Assembly: GCF_014640075.1 (NCBI RefSeq)
Contig: NZ_BMGG01000006.1
Location: 104,175-168,174 of the forward strand
Source of the DNA: Chelatococcus reniformis
GTDB taxonomy: Bacteria > Pseudomonadota > Alphaproteobacteria > Rhizobiales > Beijerinckiaceae
Direction: 5' to 3'
Length of the DNA: 64,000 bases
A program made the position numbers and the translations under genes. How positions within the stretch are numbered: the stretch's first letter is position 1; each line of letters opens with the position of its first letter. This document shows positions 1 to 9,570 of the stretch, in pieces. The notes below the pieces were generated by a model, which searched no databases, had not been told where the DNA came from, and saw only the letters and a list, made by a program, of their open reading frames with translations.

Positions 1-1
1 C

Positions 2-712
2 GTCTTCGACGACGTGTTCGTGCCGTGGGACCGGGTGTTCCTGGCCGGCGAGGTGCAGCTCGCCAGCCGGCTGGCCCAGTCGCTGGGCCTGTGGGAGCGC
101 ACCGGCGGCGTGATCGAAGCCGTGCGGATGTCGGAGCTGTTCGTCGGCCTTGCCCAGCTGGTGACGGAGATGCAGGGCAAGGAGAGCGACCCGGTCGCGC
201 AGAACTCCATTGCCGAACTGATCACCTACGCCGAGATGCTGCGCATGTCGCTCGACTATGCCACTCGGCACTACGAGACGACGCCGTCCGGCATGGTTCA
301 CCCGAACACGCTCGGCATCAATGCAGCCAAGTACTACTACGCCGCCAACTACCACCAGACCGTGCGCTACCTGCACGACCTGGCCGGCGGCCTGGTGCTG
401 ACGCTGCCGCTGGAGAGCGACCTGCGCAACGAGGAGTCCGGCAAGTACATCCGCAAGTACCTGGCGACCAAGAAGAGCGTGGATGTCGAGACGCGCATGC
501 GCGTCTACAACATGATCCGCGACCTCACCGCCGATGCCTACGGCGGCTGGCAGTTCGTCGTGGCGCTCCAGGCGGGCGGCGGCCTGCCGGCCCAGCGGCT
601 GATGATGAACCGGCTCTATCCGATGCAGCAGGCGCGCGAGCGTGCCCTGGCGGCCTCCGGCGCCACCCGCCGCCCCGGCGACGGCTCGCACGCCAAGCTC
701 GCGGCCGAGTGA
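2..712 (+). CDS. 4-hydroxyphenylacetate 3-hydroxylase / 4-hydroxybutyryl-CoA dehydratase family protein, C-terminal part
   Basis: The frame is open from the left edge of the window, so the gene is cut at its 5' side; 236 residues are visible. They match the C-terminal helical domain of the HpaB superfamily, which has an acyl-CoA dehydrogenase-like fold. It opens with the DDVFVPWDRVF loop, then shows DLAGG followed by a TLP and NEESGKY segment (about visible residue 126 onward), and AYGGW near the end. The DLAGG...NEESG pattern resembles 4-hydroxybutyryl-CoA dehydratases (AbfD) more than HpaB itself, but the iron-sulfur ligands of AbfD would lie in the missing part. So the substrate (an aromatic, or a hydroxyacyl-CoA) is undecided. 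The neighbouring acyl-CoA dehydrogenase gene leans toward CoA-thioester chemistry (inference). A strong hairpin follows 42 bp downstream. Confidence 0.85.
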   Translation, partial: VFDDVFVPWDRVFLAGEVQLASRLAQSLGLWERTGGVIEAVRMSELFVGLAQLVTEMQGKESDPVAQNSIAELITYAEMLRMSLDYATRHYETTPSGMVHPNTLGINAAKYYYAANYHQTVRYLHDLAGGLVLTLPLESDLRNEESGKYIRKYLATKKSVDVETRMRVYNMIRDLTADAYGGWQFVVALQAGGGLPAQRLMMNRLYPMQQARERALAASGATRRPGDGSHAKLAAE

Positions 713-754
713 GCCTCACGGTCGGCCCAGCCGACCGTTAAGGGCAAGTAGCAG

Positions 755-782
755 ATATGGCCGGGCCGCAGCCCGGCCATAT
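755..782. terminator. Hairpin after the HpaB-family gene, likely terminator
   Basis: A perfect 12-bp inverted repeat, atatggccgggc / gcccggccatat, encloses a 4-base loop (cgca). It lies 42 bp after the stop of the upstream gene and 155 bp before the next start. No T-run follows on the plus strand, so it would be a weak intrinsic terminator or an mRNA 3'-end stabiliser. Confidence 0.55.
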
Positions 783-936
783 CCATTTGACCGGCCGCCG
801 TACCGGCGGCATCCGTCCGCCCGGCAAGGGGGGCTGTCGCCCCCTTGCCGACATGCTCTAATCTCATCGCGCAAGATGAATGGATGCGAAGTCCGTCGAT
901 GGTTCGGCTGGCCTGCGGCCGAACGAGGAGGATGCA

Positions 937-3255
937 ATGAACGCCAACGTGGCCAAGTCCAATGACATGTTCCGCGAAGAGGTCCGCGCCTTCCTGCGCG
1001 ACAACCTGCCCAAGGACCTGATCGAGCGTACCAAGACCGCCGTGCATCCGACGCGCGACGACATCCTCGGCTTCACGCAGATCCTCGCCAAGCAGGGCTG
1101 GTCGGTGCCCCACTGGCCGCGCGAATATGGCGGGCCGGGGTGGACGGCCATGCAGAAATACATCTTCGACGCCGAGCTGGTGGCCGCAGGCACGCCCGGC
1201 ACCAACATCCAGGGCGTCGGCCTCGTCGGCCCGGTGGTCTACGCCTTCGGCAACGAGGCGCAGAAGCAGCGCTTCCTGCCACCGATCCGTGAAGGCAAGG
1301 TGTTCTGGTCGCAGGGCTTCTCGGAGCCCAACTCCGGCTCCGACCTCGCCTCCCTCAGGACGCGCGCCGTGCGCCAGGGCGACACCTACGTGGTCAACGG
1401 CCAGAAGATCTGGAATTCCCAGTCGATGATGGCCGACTGGATCTTCTGCCTGGTGCGCACCAATCCGGACGTGAAGCCGCAGCTCGGCATCTCGTTCCTG
1501 CTGGTGAAGATCGACCTGCCCGGCATCACGGTGCGGCCGATCCAATCGATCGACGGCGGCGAGAGCCTCTGCGAGGTGTTCTTCGACAATGTCGTCGTGC
1601 CCGCCGACTGCCTCATCGGGCAGGAGGGCAAGGGCTGGGACTACGCCAAGTTCCTGCTCGGCAACGAGCGCGTGGCCACCGCGGCCGTGCCGGCCAACAA
1701 GTGCAACCTGGCGATGCTGAAGGAGATGGCGCAGGCCGAGCGCAAGTGGGGCCGGCCGCTCGCCGAGAACACCGATCTCAAGAGCCGCATCGCCCGCGCC
1801 GAGGTCGACCTGCTGGCGCTGGAGGCCGGGGTGCTGCGCGCCATCGAGAGCGACAACGGCGATCCCGCGTTGCCATCGGTGCTCAAGCTGGAGGGCACGC
1901 GCCTCCAGCAGGAGATTCTCGGCCTGCAGGTGGAGGCGCTGGGGTCCTACGGCGCCGCCTATTATCCCGAACCCCACGAACGCGCCGGCGCCTATCTGCC
2001 GGGCCTGCCACACGGCGTCGACACGACGGCCGAGTTCCTGTTCATGCGCGCCGCCACCATCTACGGCGGCTCCAGCGAGGTCCAGCGCAACATCCTGTCG
2101 CGCCTGCTGCTGCGCGGCGAGACCAACGGGCAGCGCGACCTGAACGACGATCAGCGGCTCCTGGCGGAAAGCGTCGAGCGCTTCGTCCAGAAGCATGACG
2201 CCTTCGGCCACCGCAAGACACGGCCGTCGACCCCCGAGACGCTCCGGGCCACCTGGGCGACCTTCGCGGAGATGGGCTGGCTCGGCGCCGCCCTGCCGGA
2301 GGATGCCGGCGGACTGGGCGGCAGCCCGGCGGACCTCGCCATCATCGCCGAATGCTTCGGGCGCGGCCTCGTCGCCGAGCCCTTCCTCGGCTCGGCGGTG
2401 CTCGCCGGCACGGCCATCGAGCGGGCCGGCGGCGCGCGCGCCGGTGAGCTGCTGGGCGCGCTGGCGACGGGCGAAACCATCTTTGCCCTGGCCCACGACG
2501 AGCCGGAGGCACGCGGCAACCCGGCCTGGGTGACCACCAGCGCCCACGCCGACGGCGATGGCTTCGTACTCGACGGCTTCAAATGCCTGGTGCTCGGCGG
2601 CACCGTGGCCGACCGCTTCGTCGTGTCGGCGCGATCTGCCGGTGCCCCCGGCGACGAGAGCGGTCTTACCCTCTTCGTCGTCGATCGGGACACCCCCGGC
2701 CTCGCGGTGAAGAGCTACCGCACCATCGACCACCAGGCGGTGGCCGACGTGGAGCTGCAGGGAGTGCGCGTCGCCGGCGACGCCGTGCTGGGCAGCGTCG
2801 GCGGCGGCTTTGCCGCGATCGACGCGGCGTGGGCGACCGGCTCGGTCATAGCCTGCGCCGATGCGGTCGGAGCCATGGACAAGGCGCTCTGGATCACGCG
2901 CGACTACCTCAAGACGCGCAAACAGTTCGGTGCGCCGCTGGCCGATTTCCAGGCGCTGCAACACCGCCTCGCCGACATGTATGTGGAGCTGGAGCTGGCA
3001 CGAGCGAGCCTCGGCCGCGGCCTGGAGGCGCTGGCGCTGGGCGACGCCAAGGCACGGCGGGCCGCCGTCTCCGCCACCAAGGCCCGCGTCGGTCGTGCCG
3101 GCTTCTTCGTCGGCGGCCAGGGCGTCCAGCTGCACGGCGGTATCGGCATGACCGAGGAGTACATCATCGGCCACTATTTCAAGCGGCTGCGGGTGCTCGA
3201 TACGCTGTTCGGCGACAGCTACCACCACGTGCAGGCCTACGCCGCCGCAGCCTGA
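937..3255 (+). CDS. Two-domain (tandem fused) acyl-CoA dehydrogenase
   Basis: Predicted FAD-dependent alpha,beta-dehydrogenation of an acyl-CoA. The 772-residue chain is about twice the usual ACAD length and holds two complete ACAD-like units, about residues 10-390 and 400-772. Unit 1 has SEPNSGSD (about 129-136) and ends with IYGGSSEVQRN (about 373-384), the usual C-terminal ACAD signature. Unit 2 has PEDAGGLGG early and ends with HGGIGMTEEY (about 734). ATG at 937 is chosen because gaggagg sits 5 bases upstream; an in-frame ATG at 880 lacks a ribosome site. Many mycobacterial steroid-degrading ACADs are alpha2-beta2 enzymes made from two adjacent genes; this looks like a one-chain equivalent (inference). 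The catalytic glutamate could not be placed with certainty. Neighbour upstream is an HpaB/AbfD-like gene. Confidence 0.9.
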   Translation: MNANVAKSNDMFREEVRAFLRDNLPKDLIERTKTAVHPTRDDILGFTQILAKQGWSVPHWPREYGGPGWTAMQKYIFDAELVAAGTPGTNIQGVGLVGPVVYAFGNEAQKQRFLPPIREGKVFWSQGFSEPNSGSDLASLRTRAVRQGDTYVVNGQKIWNSQSMMADWIFCLVRTNPDVKPQLGISFLLVKIDLPGITVRPIQSIDGGESLCEVFFDNVVVPADCLIGQEGKGWDYAKFLLGNERVATAAVPANKCNLAMLKEMAQAERKWGRPLAENTDLKSRIARAEVDLLALEAGVLRAIESDNGDPALPSVLKLEGTRLQQEILGLQVEALGSYGAAYYPEPHERAGAYLPGLPHGVDTTAEFLFMRAATIYGGSSEVQRNILSRLLLRGETNGQRDLNDDQRLLAESVERFVQKHDAFGHRKTRPSTPETLRATWATFAEMGWLGAALPEDAGGLGGSPADLAIIAECFGRGLVAEPFLGSAVLAGTAIERAGGARAGELLGALATGETIFALAHDEPEARGNPAWVTTSAHADGDGFVLDGFKCLVLGGTVADRFVVSARSAGAPGDESGLTLFVVDRDTPGLAVKSYRTIDHQAVADVELQGVRVAGDAVLGSVGGGFAAIDAAWATGSVIACADAVGAMDKALWITRDYLKTRKQFGAPLADFQALQHRLADMYVELELARASLGRGLEALALGDAKARRAAVSATKARVGRAGFFVGGQGVQLHGGIGMTEEYIIGHYFKRLRVLDTLFGDSYHHVQAYAAAA

Positions 3256-3364
3256 GCCAGGCGATCGCGATGGGCTGGTGATCGGGGGAGAGGCGCTCCG
3301 CCTTGAGGTGGAGCCCGTCTCTCCGGTCAGATGCAGCCGGATCGGGGGAGCGCCGGCCGTCGCC

Positions 3365-3745
3365 TCACGGCTTGCCGGCCTGGGCCGCACGCTCGGCGGT
3401 CAATTCATCGGCAATGCTGATGCCGGTGTTGGGGATGACCTGGATCGCGCGGTCATCCCACATCTCCTTCATCCACAGATCCTTGACGCAGGTGACCTCG
3501 AGCGGCGGCAGCCCGTGCAGCACGAGCCAGGCGTGGATGTGCGTGATCACGTCGCTGCGCAGCGGCTCCTCGACCGAGGCGCGCGCCGTGAAGATCTTCA
3601 CCACGACACCGCGTGCCAGCCACTCGCGCACCCGCGCCATCATCGGCCCGATCGGCTCGCCCACATGCTCGATGCCGTGCCACGTATCGAAGTGGGCGAG
3701 CGTGCCGTCCAGGTCCACGCCGATCCACGGCTTCTTCTTGTCCAT
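3365..3745 (-). CDS. Small HAD-family hydrolase
   Basis: A 126-residue protein with the HAD nucleophile motif DLDGTL at residues 10-15, a second conserved block KIFTAR near residue 50, and an aspartate pair (MWDD) near residue 97. This is a minimal haloacid-dehalogenase core without an obvious cap domain, so the substrate cannot be predicted; phosphatase activity is the family expectation. The ATG at 3745 is preceded by ggcgagggcgat, a good Shine-Dalgarno sequence, which favours it over an upstream in-frame start at 3817. It is convergent with the acyl-CoA dehydrogenase gene and divergent from the luciferase-like gene. Confidence 0.8.
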   Translation of the reverse strand: MDKKKPWIGVDLDGTLAHFDTWHGIEHVGEPIGPMMARVREWLARGVVVKIFTARASVEEPLRSDVITHIHAWLVLHGLPPLEVTCVKDLWMKEMWDDRAIQVIPNTGISIADELTAERAAQAGKP

Positions 3746-3948
3746 ATCGCCCTCGCCCTGGCGCTCCGCGCACGAATATAACCGCCGGATGGCCGGCGCG
3801 CTCCAATCGGGTCCCATGGCCCCGCCCCGCGCATAAGGTGTATGTGCAAGGGCGGCCTTGCGCCAGCCGGCCGGCGCACTGATCTGTCAGCGCAGCAGCG
3901 GCGCGAGCGGACGGTCCGCATCGGCTGACAACAAGGGAAGTCGAACGC

Positions 3949-4944
<996 letters not shown>

Positions 4945-5074
4945 ACCACGGGGCCTCTCTCCGATCGTGGGTGCGCACCGATCCGCTGACGCCGCCCGCC
5001 GGAGAAGGACCGACGTCCGCCGGCGCGGCGCCCACCGGCCAGGGCAGTTCGCGCGGACGCGGAATCTACGTCCG

Positions 5075-6331
5075 TTACGCGGTGTCGAGCACGGTCTGCG
5101 CGTCGGTGGACGCGCGCTTGCCGATGGTCACGACCCCGTCGCAGGCCGCCTGAGGGACCATCGCCTGAACCGCCTCGGATCGAGGGCGATCCGGCGCCGT
5201 GCTCGCGCGGCGTTGGCCGAGTGCCTGCCCGATCAAACGGCGCGCCCCACGATTGAGCGGCGTCTCGACCAGGAGGTGGAAGGCGCTCGGGACGACCAGC
5301 AGGGTGGCCACGAATATCGCCAGCAGCAACGGCCAGCCGCCAACCGACAGGATGCGATCGAAGCTGCCCGTCGTCTGCATGACGTAGATGACGGGAATGT
5401 GGAGCAGGTAGATGGCATAGGAGCTATCGCCCAGATGCTTTCCGAGGGCCAGCTTCCACATCCGGCCATTCAGCTCCAGGTAGATGAGGACATAATAGAG
5501 AAAGAAGAAACCGACTCCGAACCAGACGATGCGCCAAGCGGTCTGGCCGCTGATGCAGCCGAATGCGATGAGGCAGATCGCCAGCGGCGCCGCAAGCACC
5601 GCCTGGGACCGCGAGAGCCGGCCTTGCAACGCGATGTTGCCGAGCGCCATTCCGATGATGAACTCGGCATTGATCGGGTTGAGCAGCGCCGCTGATTGCG
5701 TCGGGCCGAGGACGCCGCTCCAACCGACTACCGCGTAAGCGGTAAGCGCGAGCAGCACGGCAAAAATGAATCCCCAACGGCCCGCGATGAGGATGCCGGC
5801 GAATGCAATGTAGAACAGCAGCTCGTAATAGAGCGACCAGGCCGGGAAGATGATCGCCGTATAGGCGTCTGGGTTCAACAACAGCAACGACGACCATACC
5901 TCGATCGGCTGATGCACCTGGTGTTGGATGCCCAACGTAAAATACTTGTATAGAAGCAGCGCAAGGGCAATCGGCAGGTAGCCGATGTAGAGACGCGCCA
6001 ACCGCCGGAGAATGAACGGTGCAGGCGCCTCCTCGAGCCTCGACGTCCAGACCATCAGGAAGCCGGACAGCACGAAGAACGCATCGACGCCAGCATAGCC
6101 GGCATCGACGAGGCCTGCCAGGCCGACCGGACCTCCGTAGCCGACGAACGTCGGCTTGAAGTGGTAGAGGGCGACGCTGAGCGCAGCGAACGCCCGTACG
6201 TACTGCAGACTGTAGAGAACGCCGGGAGCGTCGGATCGCGGCGCACGAGGCGGCGTCGGATCCGAGCCTGCGCTCCCTGTCGTGCCGACGACCACACAAT
6301 TGACTTGCGCAATCGTCGGCAGCGACGACAT
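5075..6331 (-). CDS. Acyltransferase 3 family membrane protein (OafA/YrhL-like)
   Basis: 418 residues, an integral membrane O-acyltransferase of the acyltransferase-3 family, probably acetylating a surface polysaccharide or a lipid-linked sugar. About ten hydrophobic segments follow a 40-residue soluble N-terminus. The family's first helix motif is visible (YVRAFAALSVALYHF, with the conserved Arg and His), then FFVLSGFLM near residue 87 and the late LGDSSYAIYLLHIP helix. The C-terminal 50 residues are Arg/Ala-rich and hydrophilic. No glycosyltransferase cluster is nearby, so the acceptor is unknown. The gene is transcribed away from the SDR trio; about 70 bp separate it from their last stop codon. 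Confidence 0.88.
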   Translation of the reverse strand: MSSLPTIAQVNCVVVGTTGSAGSDPTPPRAPRSDAPGVLYSLQYVRAFAALSVALYHFKPTFVGYGGPVGLAGLVDAGYAGVDAFFVLSGFLMVWTSRLEEAPAPFILRRLARLYIGYLPIALALLLYKYFTLGIQHQVHQPIEVWSSLLLLNPDAYTAIIFPAWSLYYELLFYIAFAGILIAGRWGFIFAVLLALTAYAVVGWSGVLGPTQSAALLNPINAEFIIGMALGNIALQGRLSRSQAVLAAPLAICLIAFGCISGQTAWRIVWFGVGFFFLYYVLIYLELNGRMWKLALGKHLGDSSYAIYLLHIPVIYVMQTTGSFDRILSVGGWPLLLAIFVATLLVVPSAFHLLVETPLNRGARRLIGQALGQRRASTAPDRPRSEAVQAMVPQAACDGVVTIGKRASTDAQTVLDTA

Positions 6332-6401
6332 GGAGGCGCTCCTAGAGGGGTGCCGAGCGCGGCGGCCGGGTGACTGCTCCCGGAAGCCAGAGGCGCGTCA
6401 T

Positions 6402-7166
6402 CTACCGGGGGGCCATGCGCAATGCGCCGTCGATACGGATGGTCTCGCCGTTCAGCATCGGGTTCTCGATGATGTGGAGCGCGAGCTTGGCATACTCGTC
6501 GGCCGTACCGAGGCGCGGCGGGAACGGCACGCTTGCGCCGAGCGCATCGCGGATCGGCTGCGCCAGGCGGCCGAGCAGCGGCGTGTCGAAGATGCCCGGT
6601 GCGATCGTGTTGACCCGGATTCCCCGACTCGCCAGGTCGCGCGCCGCCACCAGCGTCATGCCGATGATGCCGGCCTTCGCCGAGGCGTAGGGGATCTGGC
6701 CGATCTGCCCCTCGTAGCCGGCGATCGAGGCGGTGTTGACGACGACGCCGCGCTCCTCGTCCAGCGGCTCGGCCTTGGCCATGGCAGCGGCGGCCAGCCG
6801 CAGCACGTTGAAGGTGCCGATGAGGTTGATGCGGACGACCATCTCGTAGTGGTCGAGCGCACCGGGATTGCCGTTCTTGTCGAGGATGCGCAGGGCGCCG
6901 CCCCGGCCGGCGCAGTGCACGACCGCGCGCAACGGGCCGTTCGCCTCCGCCGCTGCGAACACCGCCTGCATGTCGCTCTCGCTCGTCACGTCGCCCGGCA
7001 CGAAGCTCGCCGCGCCGCCGAGCTCCTTGGCGGTCTCGGCGCCCTGTGACGTCGGCAGATCGGCAATCACGACCTTGGCGCCGCCGGCGATCAACCGCTC
7101 GGCCGTCGCCCGCCCTAGCCCCGAGGCGCCGCCGGTCACAACCGCCGAAATTCCATCGATCTTCAT
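6402..7166 (-). CDS. SDR-family 3-hydroxyacyl-CoA dehydrogenase (HSD17B10-like)
   Basis: 254 residues, NAD-dependent short-chain dehydrogenase. TGGASGLG (11-18) binds the cofactor, NTASIAG carries Ser147, and the catalytic YxxxK is Tyr160-Ala-Ser-Ala-Lys164. Sequence features such as the GALDHYEMVVRINLIGTFNVLRL block and the C-terminal MLNGETIRIDGALRM strongly resemble type II (short-chain) 3-hydroxyacyl-CoA dehydrogenases. The usual NNAG is HCAG here (84-87). It is the last of three tandem SDR genes; 34 bp separate it from the second. Role in the beta-oxidation of a branched or short acyl-CoA is inferred from this family and from the acyl-CoA enzymes nearby. Confidence 0.87.
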   Translation of the reverse strand: MKIDGISAVVTGGASGLGRATAERLIAGGAKVVIADLPTSQGAETAKELGGAASFVPGDVTSESDMQAVFAAAEANGPLRAVVHCAGRGGALRILDKNGNPGALDHYEMVVRINLIGTFNVLRLAAAAMAKAEPLDEERGVVVNTASIAGYEGQIGQIPYASAKAGIIGMTLVAARDLASRGIRVNTIAPGIFDTPLLGRLAQPIRDALGASVPFPPRLGTADEYAKLALHIIENPMLNGETIRIDGALRMAPR

Positions 7167-7200
7167 TCCTGGTCCTTCTCGCTTCTTTCTGAAAGAGGCT

Positions 7201-8034
7201 CTATCGGCCGAATGCCTCGCGCATGGCCCGCAAGCTGTCCTGGTGAGGCGTGAACATGCGGCCGCCGATCATGCCGCCGTCGACGACGAGGTCGGTGCCG
7301 TTGACGAAGCTGCTGCGATCGGAGGCGAGATAGAGGGCGCACTGGGCAATGTCGTCCGGCAGGCCGGCCCGGGGAATCGGTTGCGCCTTGGCCATCGTCG
7401 CCTTCATGCCCTCCGCCAGGCGGTCGGCAGCCGCGGCCTCGACGCCCAGAGCTTTGGGCAGGATGCCGGTCGCGATCGTGCCGGGGGAGATCGAGTTGAC
7501 GCGCACATTGTGCTCGCCGAGTTCCATGGCAACGCATTTCGTCAGGTGCAGCACGGCGGCCTTTGCGGCGCCGTAGATCAACGAACTCGAATAGCCGGCG
7601 AGGTGCGCGGCGATCGAGGCGTTGTTGATGATGCTGCCGGACCCCTGCGCGACCATCGGCGGGGCGACGTGCTTCATACCGAGCATCACCGAGCGGACCA
7701 GCAGCGCCATCGCCGCGTCGAAGCCATCGACCGGGATCGAGGCGATGCCGCCGGTCGGCGCCGGTCCGCCGGCGTTGTTGAACAGGCAGTCGACGCGGCC
7801 GAACCGCTGCAGTGTGCCGTCGACGACCTGGATCCAGTCGGCCTCGAGGGTGGCGTCGGCCTGGACGAAGACCGCCCGACCGCCGTGCCGCGCCGCGATC
7901 GCCTCGCCTTCGGCGCGGCGCCGGCCGGTAAACACGACATGGGCGCCCTCCGCCACGAAGAGGGCGACGGTCGCCTCTCCGATCCCGCTGGTCGCACCGG
8001 TTATGATGGCGACCTTATCCTTGACGAGGGGCAT
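7201..8034 (-). CDS. SDR-family oxidoreductase
   Basis: 277 residues. Classical SDR layout: cofactor motif TGATSGIG (12-19), NNAG (86-89), catalytic Ser140, and YGAAK with Tyr154 and Lys158. After the conserved PG turn (SPGTIATGI) comes an extended C-terminus to FGR that lacks the oligomer-forming strand seen in many SDRs. The ATG at 8034 (MPLVKDK) is preceded by ggggaaac; the in-frame start at 8121 falls inside the upstream gene. It is the middle gene of three SDRs, 16 bp after the first, so they are very likely cotranscribed. Substrate unknown; probably a ring or acyl-CoA alcohol. Confidence 0.87.
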   Translation of the reverse strand: MPLVKDKVAIITGATSGIGEATVALFVAEGAHVVFTGRRRAEGEAIAARHGGRAVFVQADATLEADWIQVVDGTLQRFGRVDCLFNNAGGPAPTGGIASIPVDGFDAAMALLVRSVMLGMKHVAPPMVAQGSGSIINNASIAAHLAGYSSSLIYGAAKAAVLHLTKCVAMELGEHNVRVNSISPGTIATGILPKALGVEAAAADRLAEGMKATMAKAQPIPRAGLPDDIAQCALYLASDRSSFVNGTDLVVDGGMIGGRMFTPHQDSLRAMREAFGR

Positions 8035-8050
8035 GGGTTTCCCCGCCGAT

Positions 8051-8863
8051 CTACGCGTTGGCGCCGCGCCGCGGGCCAGGCCCGACCAGCCGCGCGCCGG
8101 CGTCGTAGGGCACGATCTCACCGGTCATGTAGCGGGAGCCCGTGCCGACGAGAAAGACGACCGCCTCGGCCACGTCCTCGGGCGTCGGGGCCGCTTGCAG
8201 CGGCATGGTGGCGCGAACGCCCTCCCGCAGTTGGTCGGCTGCCTGCTGGCCGGTGCCCTTCACGAACCACGGCGTATCCATATAGCCGGGACACAGGGCG
8301 TTGACGCGGATCAGCGGCGCCAGCGCGCGGGCCAACGACAGGGTGATGCCGTTGAGCGCCGCCTTGCTTCCCACATAGGCGATGGACGAGCCGATACCGG
8401 AAATGCCGGCGATCGACGAGACGTTGACCACGCCGGCCGGAGCCTGGAGGCGCCGACCGCCCTCCTCGAGCAGTCCGCGGGCGGCCCGGATCATCTGGTA
8501 GGGGCCGATGGTATTGACGGCGTAGATGCGCTGGAAGTCGGCGGCGGAGAGGCCGTCGAGATTGCCGTGGGCGACGTGCAACGTCGTGCCGGCGTTGTTG
8601 ACGAGGCCGTCGAGATGCCCCCAAGCGGCAGCCTCGCCGACGATGCGGCGACAATCCGCGTCCTCCGCGACGTCGCCCTGGACCACGCGGACCTCCGCGC
8701 CGGCCTTGCGGCAGGTCTCGGCAGTCGCTTCCGCTGCCTCGCGGCTGGAGGCGTAGTTGAGGAGCAGGCGCGCCGCGCCGCGCTCCGCCAGCATGACGGC
8801 GCTTGCAGCCCCCAGACCGGACGCTGCTCCGGTGACCAGAATGGTCAGCCCTTCCACCCCCAT
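8051..8863 (-). CDS. SDR-family oxidoreductase
   Basis: 270 residues, first gene of the SDR trio. TGAASGLG (11-18), NNAG (89-92), Ser150 and YVGSK (Tyr163, Lys167) form the standard catalytic set. A basic residue is missing after the second strand (LNYASSREAAE), a pattern common in NADP- or NAD-flexible FabG-like enzymes. The C-terminus carries GSRYMTGEIVPYDAG, the usual FabG-like tail. About 180 bp of gene-free sequence upstream should hold the promoter of the three-gene unit. Its substrate is not predictable; the three paralogues are too different in sequence to be recent duplicates. Confidence 0.87.
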   Translation of the reverse strand: MGVEGLTILVTGAASGLGAASAVMLAERGAARLLLNYASSREAAEATAETCRKAGAEVRVVQGDVAEDADCRRIVGEAAAWGHLDGLVNNAGTTLHVAHGNLDGLSAADFQRIYAVNTIGPYQMIRAARGLLEEGGRRLQAPAGVVNVSSIAGISGIGSSIAYVGSKAALNGITLSLARALAPLIRVNALCPGYMDTPWFVKGTGQQAADQLREGVRATMPLQAAPTPEDVAEAVVFLVGTGSRYMTGEIVPYDAGARLVGPGPRRGANA

Positions 8864-9051
8864 ATGCGCACTCCCCTGAACTCACCCGCGTTTTAGCGAG
8901 TGGTAGAGCATTTTGGGGAAATGTGAATGCGCTTTTCGCACCGGTTGCGATCGGTCCGCGCGTGCGCCGTCGCACCGCGGACTCGGCCGGGGATCCTTAC
9001 GACGGAAGCACGGGCGGACGAGACGAGCCGCCGCCGACTGGGGAATCTGCC
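8864..9051. other. Gene-free upstream region with a repeat-end fragment
   Basis: This stretch is the probable promoter region of the three SDR genes on the minus strand. It contains tagagcatttt at about 8896-8906, followed by gcgcttttcgc, which looks like a decayed end of the palindromic repeats seen elsewhere in the window. No convincing -35/-10 pair could be fixed by eye. Confidence 0.35.
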
Positions 9052-9144
9052 ATGAGCGTCCGCAACGCCTTCTTCGCCGTCGTCGCAACCGTCACTTCCG
9101 CCCTGGTGCTGATCCCCTCGCTGACGCCCGCCATCGCAGGCTGA
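9052..9144 (+). CDS. Possible 30-residue hydrophobic peptide
   Basis: An ATG-initiated 30-codon frame with one strongly hydrophobic segment (NAFFAVVATVTSALVLIPSL) and a C-terminus ending AIAG. It could be a small membrane or secreted peptide, or the remains of a signal peptide. Upstream sequence has actgggg about 8 bases before the ATG, a mediocre ribosome site. There is no homology evidence to hand, and it may be a chance frame; it is listed only because codon positions show the usual G/C-rich third-base pattern of this genome. Confidence 0.25.
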   Translation: MSVRNAFFAVVATVTSALVLIPSLTPAIAG

Positions 9145-9173
9145 CGCCGGCGAGCTCACCGGCCGGTCGCGCC

Positions 9174-9401
9174 TCAGTCGGCCTCCTCATCGGGCTCCGA
9201 CGTTGCCGGGATCACATAAACGCCGCCCAGCCAGCGGTTGAGGTCGATATCGGCGCATCGCGCGGAGCAGAAGGGTCGATGCTCAGCCCGGACGGGCTTG
9301 CCGCAGATGGCACAGGGGCGCGCGCTGCGCTTGGACGGCGCAACCTCGGACTGATCTGGCGCGGCGAGGTGGCCGGCGCCGGCGACGGGATCGCTCTTCA
9401 T
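9174..9401 (-). CDS. yacG: DNA gyrase inhibitor YacG
   Basis: 75 residues, a small zinc-finger protein that in E. coli binds GyrB and blocks gyrase. The zinc site is clear: CAIC (two Cys) near residue 30, then CSARC (two Cys) about 15 residues later, followed by the family signature DLNRWLGG...YVIP. The N-terminal 28 residues are a low-complexity extension. The C-terminus is acidic (EPDEEAD), as usual. It sits downstream of maf in the same orientation, 169 bp away; yacG and maf are often neighbours in alphaproteobacteria. Confidence 0.92.
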   Translation of the reverse strand: MKSDPVAGAGHLAAPDQSEVAPSKRSARPCAICGKPVRAEHRPFCSARCADIDLNRWLGGVYVIPATSEPDEEAD

Positions 9402-9570
9402 CGCTCTCGGCCCTTTCGGTCGCTTCCGTTCATCTCATCAGCCTTGGAATCGGATGAGGGACGAGCCCAGTTCCATCGTCAGACGGCGCGCAGTGTGCCC
9501 GGGGCTCTGGAGCATGCCCGGACCGCCATCGTCAGATCGCGGACCGGACGGCCTGCCGGTGAGCACCCGC

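Noticed and set aside
616-3390. 924-residue open frame on the minus strand opposite the acyl-CoA dehydrogenase gene
   Set aside because: It mirrors the real gene, consists of His/Arg/Gly/Ala-rich low-complexity residues and matches no family; a G+C-rich antisense shadow.
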